A stretch of DNA of 10,958 nucleotides from Lachnospiraceae bacterium (GTDB taxonomy: Bacteria > Bacillota > Clostridia > Lachnospirales > Lachnospiraceae): assembly GCA_021202575.1 (NCBI GenBank), contig JAJQCU010000081.1:1-10958 (forward strand), written 5' to 3'. The notes beneath the pieces were generated by a model. The model had not been told where the DNA came from. It saw nothing but the letters and a program-made list of their open reading frames with translations, and did no database searches. Each line of letters starts with the position of its first letter. Position 1 is the first letter of the stretch. Made by a program: the position numbers and the translations under genes. This document shows, one piece after another, positions 6,413 through 10,958 of this stretch.

Positions 6413-6592
6413 ATGGAAGATTGCCTGGAATGGATTACCGTAGACGGGGACCTGTTACGCGGGACACAGATGCATTATGAGATTGAGGACAACGTGCTTT
6501 TATTTTTCGTCAACTATGACCTGTTCGTATTTAAGGAGCAGGAAGAGGAGGCGATGGAGGAGCTTACGTTGGACCAGAGCGATACGAGGTGA
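6413..6592 (+). CDS. Phage tail terminator, C-terminal part after the TAG
   Basis: 59 codons in the same frame as the upstream fragment, starting with an ATG that abuts the TAG (TAG-ATG), then EDCLEWITVDGDLLRG and the hydrophobic VLLFFVNYDLFVFK stretch typical of the C-terminal half of this tail terminator family. There is no independent Shine-Dalgarno, so it would be made by readthrough of TAG or by reinitiation right after termination. GAGGTGA at the end (6586-6592) serves as the Shine-Dalgarno of the next gene. I treat both halves as one gene split by a nonsense codon. Confidence 0.7.
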   Translation: MEDCLEWITVDGDLLRGTQMHYEIEDNVLLFFVNYDLFVFKEQEEEAMEELTLDQSDTR

Positions 6593-6596
6593 AGCG

Positions 6597-6800
6597 ATGG
6601 CAAGAAGGAAGGCGGAGGCCGTTACGGAAACGGCGGAAAAAACCGAACACACATTTACAAAGGCGCTGCTGGCCGGATCCAAAAGGTTTTCCGCGCGGCG
6701 TGATTTACTGAATGCGATATTAAAAAATGACCGGCAGTACACCATTTCCGAGGTGGAGGAGCTGGTTGAAGAATTTATGAAAGGTAAGGTGAGTGAGTAA
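6597..6800 (+). CDS. Small phage protein between tail terminator and sheath (XkzB-position)
   Basis: 67 residues from ATG 6597, with GAGGTGA (6586-6592) about four bases upstream, overlapping the stop of the tail terminator. An N-terminal Lys/Arg/Glu-rich stretch (MARRKAEAVTETAEK) is followed by a compact helical domain with AGSKRFSARRDLLNAIL, YTISEVEELVEEFMKGK. Small proteins of this kind lie just before the sheath in PBSX-like phages; I recognise the type but no function is established to my knowledge. Its stop overlaps the start of the sheath gene (TAATG). The longer in-frame reading upstream of 6597 overlaps the tail terminator C-terminal part and is not supported. Confidence 0.75.
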   Translation: MARRKAEAVTETAEKTEHTFTKALLAGSKRFSARRDLLNAILKNDRQYTISEVEELVEEFMKGKVSE

Positions 6801-8110
6801 TGGCTTATGGCGGTGGAATTTTTATTTCACAGAACAAGGTGTTGCCTGGTGCGTATATCAATTTCGTATCCACGGCGACCGCAAGTGCAACCCTCTCTGA
6901 CCGGGGCACAGTGGCCATGCCGCTGGAGCTGGACTGGGGGCCAGATGGGGAAGTCTTTGAGGTGACACAGGAGGATTTCCAGAAAAACAGCCTGAAGATT
7001 TTTGGATATGCGTACAGTGCGGATGAAATGCAGGGCCTGAGGGACCTGTTTTTAAACTGCCAGACGTTGTATGCGTACAAATTGACGTCTGGGGGAGATA
7101 AGGCCTCCAATGATTATGCAACGGCGCTTTATGGCGGGACCCGGGGGAATGACCTGAAGATCGTTATCCAGGCTAACGTTGACGATGAAAGCATGTATGA
7201 TGTGACAACGCTGATGGGCACGGCCACTGTTGATGAGCAGACTGTCGCAAGCGCCGCCGACCTGGTGAACAATGACTATGTGGCTTTCGACACGGACGCA
7301 ACATTGGAATTGCCGGCGGGGACGCCCCTTTCCGGAGGCACCAATGCGGAGGTGGACGGCACGGCATGGCAGGCGTTTATTGACAAGGCGGAGCAGTATA
7401 CGTTCAATATTGCGGCAGCTGTGACCACCGATGATACAATCAAATCTTTATTTGCCACATGGGTGGAGCGTATGCGTGATGAAATGGGCGTCAAGTTCCA
7501 GGTGGTGCTGTATGACTACACCGAAGCGGATTACCTTGGCGTGATCAGCGTCAAGAACCCTGTTACGGATGATGGCTGGAATGAAGCGAGCCTGGTGTAC
7601 TGGGTGGCCGGCCTGGAAGCAAACTGCGCGGTCAATAAGTCCTGCCAGAACAGTGTATATAACGGTGAGTTTACCGTCAGCGCGGATTATACCCAGTCTG
7701 AGCTGAAAGCGGCGATCAGCGCCGGTGAGTTTGTCCTGCACAGGGTTGGCTCCGATATCCGGGTGCTGGATGACATTAACACACTGGTAACCCTGACGGA
7801 TGACTGCGGTGAGGTATTCCAGAGCAACCAGACCATCCGGGTGATTGACCAGATCGCGAATGATGTGGCGACACTCTTTGTGGAGAAGTATCTGGGGCTG
7901 GTGCCCAATGACGCTGCAGGCAGGATTTCCCTGTGGTATGACATTGTAAAAATCCACAATGAGCTGTTGGATATGAGGGCGATTGAGGATTTCACCGATT
8001 CCGACATTACTGTGGAGCAGGGGGATTCCAAGAAATCTGTTGTTGTGACTGACGCGATCACAATTGTAAATGCAATGTCCAAGCTTTACATGACTGTGAC
8101 CGTAAATTAA
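6800..8110 (+). CDS. xkdK: Contractile tail sheath protein (XkdK-like)
   Basis: 436 residues. The ATG at 6800 overlaps the previous stop, with AAGGTGAG at 6786-6793 six bases upstream. The sheath surrounds the tail tube and contracts to drive infection; its presence makes this a myovirus-type phage. N-terminal GGIFISQNKVLPGAYINFVS is the usual entry of the Phage_sheath family, followed by TVAMPLELDWGPDGEVFEVT, then GTRGNDLKIVIQANVDD, a long domain with insertions, and a C-terminal conserved part with VEKYLGLVPNDAAGRISLWYD and the VTDAITIVNAMSKLYMTV ending, which forms the inter-subunit beta-strand. Length matches the XkdK-type sheaths (~440-470). It is followed after 14 bases by the tail tube gene, as usual. 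Confident. Confidence 0.93.
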   Translation: MAYGGGIFISQNKVLPGAYINFVSTATASATLSDRGTVAMPLELDWGPDGEVFEVTQEDFQKNSLKIFGYAYSADEMQGLRDLFLNCQTLYAYKLTSGGDKASNDYATALYGGTRGNDLKIVIQANVDDESMYDVTTLMGTATVDEQTVASAADLVNNDYVAFDTDATLELPAGTPLSGGTNAEVDGTAWQAFIDKAEQYTFNIAAAVTTDDTIKSLFATWVERMRDEMGVKFQVVLYDYTEADYLGVISVKNPVTDDGWNEASLVYWVAGLEANCAVNKSCQNSVYNGEFTVSADYTQSELKAAISAGEFVLHRVGSDIRVLDDINTLVTLTDDCGEVFQSNQTIRVIDQIANDVATLFVEKYLGLVPNDAAGRISLWYDIVKIHNELLDMRAIEDFTDSDITVEQGDSKKSVVVTDAITIVNAMSKLYMTVTVN

Positions 8111-8119
8111 GGAGGTGAT
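8108..8119 (+). promoter_or_regulatory. Near-complete Shine-Dalgarno for the tail tube gene
   Basis: TAAGGAGGTGAT is a full 12-base complement to the 3' end of 16S rRNA, and its TAA is also the stop codon of the sheath gene. The core GGAGG (8111-8115) is nine bases before ATG 8125. It implies very strong translation of the tube protein. Confidence 0.8.
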
Positions 8120-8124
8120 ACCGG

Positions 8125-8604
8125 ATGAGCAATGTGACCATGAAAGCGAGAGACACGATTTCGGCGTCCCTGGCTGAGTGCTTTGTGACGATTGGAACCC
8201 GCAGATATAATTTCATGCAGGCGATTAACCTGGAAGCAAAAATTGAGAAGAAAAAGACTGAGGTGCCTATCCTTGGAAAGCCCGGACGCGGCAATAAGGC
8301 GACCGGCTGGAGCGGCAGTGGATCCGCAACTTTCCATTACAACACCAGTGTTTTCCGCCAGATGATGCTTGATTACAAAAATACCGGCGAGGATACTTAT
8401 TTTGAAATACAGATCACAAACGAGGATCCGACTGCCAACGTGGGGCGTCAGACGATCATCCTGTCTGATTGTAATATTGACGGTGGGGTTCTGGCAAAGT
8501 TTGATGCTGATGGAGACTATCTGGATGAGGATATGGACTTCACGTTTGACGACTTTAGCATGCCGGAGAGCTTTGCCGATCTGGATGGGTTCCTGACCAA
8601 TTAA
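8125..8604 (+). CDS. xkdM: Tail tube protein (XkdM-like)
   Basis: 159 residues from ATG 8125. The tube is the inner channel of the contractile tail, around which the sheath is assembled. The family is recognisable by MSNVTMKARDTISASLAECFVT-like beta strands, then YNFMQAINLEAKIEKKK, the VPILGKPGRGNK loop and GWSGSGSATFHYNTS motif, YFEIQITNEDP, and the IILSDCNIDGGVLAKFDADGDYLDEDMDFTFDDF end. These correspond to the XkdM/phage tail tube family next to XkdK-type sheaths. The strong Shine-Dalgarno fits its high copy number. It is followed by a terminator. Confident. Confidence 0.93.
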   Translation: MSNVTMKARDTISASLAECFVTIGTRRYNFMQAINLEAKIEKKKTEVPILGKPGRGNKATGWSGSGSATFHYNTSVFRQMMLDYKNTGEDTYFEIQITNEDPTANVGRQTIILSDCNIDGGVLAKFDADGDYLDEDMDFTFDDFSMPESFADLDGFLTN

Positions 8605-8612
8605 GGGTAATG

Positions 8613-8652
8613 CCTCTTGTGCGGCGCTGACTGGCCCGCACAGGGGGTTTTT
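8613..8652 (+). terminator. Strong rho-independent terminator after tail tube gene
   Basis: A 12-bp stem: CCTCTTGTGCGG (8613-8624) with CCGCACAGGGGG (8636-8647), including two G-T pairs, an 11-base loop, then TTTTT (8648-8652). It lies eight bases after the tail tube stop. It probably lowers transcription of the chaperone and tape measure genes relative to sheath and tube. Confidence 0.88.
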
Positions 8653-8680
8653 GATGTATCGCAATGTCCAAGGAGGTACT

Positions 8681-8722
8681 ATGGTAGAGTCGCTCCCTGC
8701 GTGGGAGCGTGGGTTGAAATAA
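8681..8722 (+). CDS. Micro-ORF across the CRISPR-like repeat
   Basis: Thirteen residues (MVESLPAWERGLK) and TAA, with a consensus AGGAGGT at 8671-8677 (GGAGG core four bases from the ATG). It contains the whole repeat except its first codon context. Whether it is translated is unknown; it could be a consequence of a leader with a strong Shine-Dalgarno. Confidence 0.3.
   Translation: MVESLPAWERGLK
8689..8720 (+). CRISPR. Solitary type I-C-like CRISPR repeat (32 bp, single copy)
   Basis: The 32 bases have the form of a type I-C direct repeat: start GTCGCTCCC, a 7-bp stem CGCTCCC (8691-8697) / GGGAGCG (8703-8709) with a 5-base loop, and an 11-base 3' part TGGGTTGAAAT (8710-8720), the length of the 5' handle left by Cas5d-type processing. 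The typical type I-C ending is GGATTGAAAY, so here one A to G change is present. No second copy exists in the window and no cas genes are near. It is in the + orientation, in line with the late operon. The match is by recognition from memory, not by a search. Confidence 0.75.
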
Positions 8723-8754
8723 ATAATCGAAAAACAATAAGGAGGATTCATAAA

Positions 8755-9186
8755 ATGTCAAATTTCGCTAAATTTATGCGCGCCAACAAGGTTGTGAAGA
8801 GTAATGAGAAATACGCTGCCACAAAGTCACTGTGTGACGAAAACGGGGAGCCGTTGGAATGGGAGTTTAAGCATATCACCTCCAGGGAAAATGAAGTGAT
8901 CAGGGAAGCCTGCACTGTAGAGGTGCCAGTGACCGGCAAGCAGAATATGTACAGGCCGAAGGTGAAGAGCAGCGAGTACATCAAAAAAATGATCGTTGCG
9001 TCAACTGTCGATCCTGACCTGTATGACGCAGAGCTTCAGGATTCTTATGGGGTAAAGACGCCGGAGGACCTGCTGATGGAACTGGTCGATGACCCGGGAG
9101 AGTACAATGACCTGGCCTCGTTCGTGCAGAAGCTCCAGGGATATGATGTTTCTTTTGATGACAAAGTAAAAGAAGCAAAAAACTGA
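8755..9186 (+). CDS. xkdN: Tail assembly chaperone, XkdN-like (zero-frame product)
   Basis: 143 residues from ATG 8755, with GGAGG at 8741-8745 nine bases upstream. An in-frame reading further upstream (from 8617) would pass through the terminator and repeat and is not supported. The family (Phage_TAC/XkdN-type) is recognisable by MSNFAKFMRANKVVKSNEKYAAT, LCDENGEPLEWEFKHITSRENE, NMYRPKVKSSEYIKKMIVASTVDPDLYD and YGVKTPEDLLMELVDDPGEYNDL. Chaperones of this type coat the tape measure protein and recruit tube subunits. The zero frame ends at TGA 9184-9186, right after the A AAA AAC slippery site. Confidence 0.9.
   Translation: MSNFAKFMRANKVVKSNEKYAATKSLCDENGEPLEWEFKHITSRENEVIREACTVEVPVTGKQNMYRPKVKSSEYIKKMIVASTVDPDLYDAELQDSYGVKTPEDLLMELVDDPGEYNDLASFVQKLQGYDVSFDDKVKEAKN
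9177..9183 (+). other. Programmed -1 frameshift site A AAA AAC
   Basis: The heptamer A AAA AAC is in phase with the zero frame (gcA AAA AAC TGA) and lies directly before the zero-frame stop. Eight bases downstream GGAGGG (9192-9197) can pair with CCCTCC (9226-9231) to form a stimulatory stem. The alternative frame then runs for 65 codons with a known family motif, and it has no start codon before 9267. Confidence 0.88.
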
Positions 9187-9380
9187 TCAAGGGAGGGGAC
9201 TGGGAGGCGAATTACGCATATTACGCCCTCCATAAGCTGCACATACTTCCATCACAGTTTCTGGAAATGGATGAGCAGGAAAAGGCCTATATAGTAGGTG
9301 CCATCCAGGTCAAGATGGAAAACGACAAGAAGGAAAAGAAAAAAGCCGAAAACAAGGCGAAATCGGGGAAGAAGAGGTGA
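9183..9380 (+). CDS. -1 frame extension of the tail assembly chaperone (GT-type fusion C-terminus)
   Basis: After the slip the ribosome reads from 9183: LIKGGDWEANYAYYALHKLH and on to TGA 9378-9380, 65 residues, giving a ~208-residue fusion with the XkdN-like part. The motif GGDWEANYAYYALHKLHILPSQF and EMDEQEKAYIVGAIQVKMEN is the typical second ORF between XkdN-type genes and tape measure genes in Firmicutes myoviruses. The Lys/Glu-rich tail (KKEKKKAENKAKSGKKR) is likely flexible or tape-measure binding. Fusions of this kind (gpG/gpGT principle of lambda) are made in small amount. The tape measure gene starts four bases after the stop. Confidence 0.85.
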   Translation: MIKGGDWEANYAYYALHKLHILPSQFLEMDEQEKAYIVGAIQVKMENDKKEKKKAENKAKSGKKR

Positions 9381-9384
9381 TTTT

Positions 9385-10958
9385 ATGGCGACGATCAGTT
9401 CATCCATTGCGCTCCATGACAATTTCACAGCGGTATTGAATAATGCGCTGAATGTGGTGAATATGACGGTTGCTGCAATGGAAACGCTGGATTCTACCAT
9501 GGAAACTCCGATAGACACTACATCAATCGTGAATGCGAGGAACGAGATAGAGCAAGCGACAGCTGCGGTTGATGAAATGAACGCTGCCATGCAGGGTGTA
9601 GAAGCTCCCCAGATAGATTTTCCTTTAGCCCCTGTACAGCTTCCGGTTGAACCTGATGTTCCGGATCCCCTGGTGGACCCGCAGGCCCCCGTACAGCTTC
9701 CGGTTGAACCTGATGTTCCGGATCCCTTGGTGGACCCGCAGGCCCCCGTACAGCTTCCGGTTGAATGGCAATCAGATAATCTTGAGGTATTCACCTCAAC
9801 GGGGGTTGAAAGGTTCCAGCAGGAAATTCAGAGCGCAAACGAAAAGCTGAGTGCCTTGAATGAAGCCCAGAACCGGATCGCTCAGACAGCCGCGCAAATG
9901 GACTTATTCCCGGCGGATATGACGGCGGACATGAATTCCATGCAGTCCCGGCTGCAGGCCATACAGAGCCGGATTCAGCAGATTGAAAACAATCCCATGA
10001 ATATTGGCGCGGATGAGGCGAATGCGGGCCTGGAACAGTTAAGGGCACAGTTAGACCAGGCCATACAGCAGCAGGAAGCAATGAACGCGGCAGTTGACAG
10101 CATGGATGTGGAGGCAGCGAACGCGGCATATTTGCAGCTGTCACAGACGGTAAGCAATACTGAGCGTTATATCCGGGATAACACCACACAACAGGGCCAG
10201 TTCAACAGCACAATCGAACAGGGAGTAGAGCAGGCAAGCCAGCTTCAGTCCATGATAAAGAGCGCGCTTGCGGCCTATACCGGTTTTGCCGGGATAAGGA
10301 AAGCAATCAGCTGGATTGAGGATTGCACGGAGGCATATAACACGCAGCTGAACGCCGAAAATCAGCTGGTAACTGTCCTGGGGAATATGCTGGATGAGGA
10401 TTATGTCTCCCAGTTTGAGGTTGAGGTGACAGCGGATACAACCAGCGCAGTGGACGCGATCAATGCCGTTTCCGGGTCTGTCAATGATGAGGTGGTCGTG
10501 ACCATGAGTGCGGAAGCACAGGCTCTGGAAGCGGAGTTTGACGCGATCACGGAGAAGGCCTCTGAAATCCAGGCGAACGGCATTTACGGGGATGAATCCA
10601 TGATTGCCGCGGCGGCTGAGTTCGCCACCTATTTTTCTGATGTGGACGCGATCACTACCATGATGGATACGCTGAGTGACTACGCGATGGGCATGTCCGG
10701 GGGCGGGGAAATCGACACCCAGACCATGGTTGATTATGCCACAAGCCTTGGGAAAATCATGTCAGGTTCCTATGACGCGATGACCAAGAAAGGGTTTGAG
10801 TTCTCGGAGACTCAGGAGGCCATCATTGAAGGGACAGCCACAGAGCAGCAGATCATAGAGACGCTGGGTGCAGAATACCTGGATATGTCTGAGGATATGC
10901 AGGCCGCGGCTGCGATTTCACAGGTCATTGACGAGGCCTGGTCAGGGCTGTATGAGGC
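9385..10958 (+). CDS. Tail tape measure protein (N-terminal part, 3' end outside window)
   Basis: Open from ATG 9385 (AGAGGTGA just upstream, overlapping the chaperone stop) to the end of the window: 524 codons, no stop. Tape measure proteins set tail length and are ejected with the DNA. The protein begins MATISSSIALHDNFTAVLNN, then a helical region, a proline-rich tandem repeat (about residues 84-127), a Gln/Ala/Met-rich coiled coil (about 130-290), and the region KAISWIEDCTEAYNTQLNAE, which is the familiar TMP motif preceding the conserved helical segment, with LGAEYLDMSEDMQAAAAISQ near the end of the window. The gene order after the chaperone pair confirms the call. The Pro-rich tandem is unusual for this position. 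Confidence 0.93.
   Translation, partial: MATISSSIALHDNFTAVLNNALNVVNMTVAAMETLDSTMETPIDTTSIVNARNEIEQATAAVDEMNAAMQGVEAPQIDFPLAPVQLPVEPDVPDPLVDPQAPVQLPVEPDVPDPLVDPQAPVQLPVEWQSDNLEVFTSTGVERFQQEIQSANEKLSALNEAQNRIAQTAAQMDLFPADMTADMNSMQSRLQAIQSRIQQIENNPMNIGADEANAGLEQLRAQLDQAIQQQEAMNAAVDSMDVEAANAAYLQLSQTVSNTERYIRDNTTQQGQFNSTIEQGVEQASQLQSMIKSALAAYTGFAGIRKAISWIEDCTEAYNTQLNAENQLVTVLGNMLDEDYVSQFEVEVTADTTSAVDAINAVSGSVNDEVVVTMSAEAQALEAEFDAITEKASEIQANGIYGDESMIAAAAEFATYFSDVDAITTMMDTLSDYAMGMSGGGEIDTQTMVDYATSLGKIMSGSYDAMTKKGFEFSETQEAIIEGTATEQQIIETLGAEYLDMSEDMQAAAAISQVIDEAWSGLYE
9634..9765 (+). repeat. 57-bp tandem repeat in tape measure gene (2.3 copies)
   Basis: Copies at 9634-9690 and 9691-9747 are almost identical (one C/T difference seen), followed by the first 18 bases of a third (9748-9765). 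The unit encodes 19 residues: VQLPVEPDVPDPLVDPQAP. It is in frame, so expansion or contraction keeps the reading frame. Confidence 0.95.

Noticed and set aside
8651..8682. Promoter with TTGATG and TACTAT
   Set aside because: Spacing of 20 bases is too long and the boxes are weak; AGGAGGT in the same place is better explained as a Shine-Dalgarno. Left as a possibility only.
8107..8751. Antisense reading of 214 codons opposite tail tube
   Set aside because: Shadow of the tube gene; no Shine-Dalgarno, no family resemblance.
8617..8754. N-terminal extension of the chaperone through the repeat
   Set aside because: Would pass through the terminator stem and repeat; ATG 8755 has a good Shine-Dalgarno and conserved N-terminus.
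9252..9794. Long antisense reading (180 codons) opposite the tape measure/chaperone region
   Set aside because: It is a shadow: it includes the antisense of the 57-bp tandem and has low-complexity composition, and overlaps confident + strand genes.

Overview
This window is the head and tail morphogenesis part of a tailed, contractile (myovirus-type) phage or prophage of a Firmicute, most likely a Clostridia/Lachnospiraceae-like host. This rests on the PBSX/skin-like gene order, strong AGGAGG-type ribosome binding sites, moderate GC and the protein families. Every gene supported here is on the + strand. The host assignment is an inference.

Layout: the C-terminal end of the portal (2-589); a MuF/SPP1-gp7-type minor head protein carrying a C-terminal JAMM/JAB-like metallopeptidase domain (573-2147), which looks like a MuF polymorphic toxin; an AT-rich cargo block of three small unknown genes (2140-2960), the first two tandem paralogues; two hairpin-plus-T-run terminators (2975-3044); GP20-type scaffold (3139-3738); major capsid protein, apparently starting at ATT (3765-4850); head-tail connector (4865-5257), head closure (5257-5640), HK97-gp10-like protein (5640-6155), tail terminator split by an in-frame TAG (6152-6592), a small XkzB-position protein (6597-6800), tail sheath (6800-8110), tail tube (8125-8604), a strong terminator (8613-8652), a solitary type I-C-like CRISPR repeat (8689-8720), the XkdN-like tail assembly chaperone with a -1 frameshift extension (8755-9186 and 9183-9380), and the start of the tape measure gene (9385 onward), which runs off the window.

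The structural genes are tightly coupled (TGATG, ATGA and TAATG junctions), as expected of one late operon. Terminators sit after the cargo block and after the tail tube. They probably grade expression between toxin cargo, abundant head/sheath/tube proteins and low-abundance chaperone/tape measure, unless the phage uses antitermination.

The most notable points are the lone CRISPR-type repeat placed between late genes (candidate RNA anti-CRISPR or repeat mimic), the MuF-JAMM toxin with its downstream putative immunity block, the ATT start of the major capsid gene and the amber codon in the tail terminator. The last two could mean prophage decay, unusual translational control or sequencing error.
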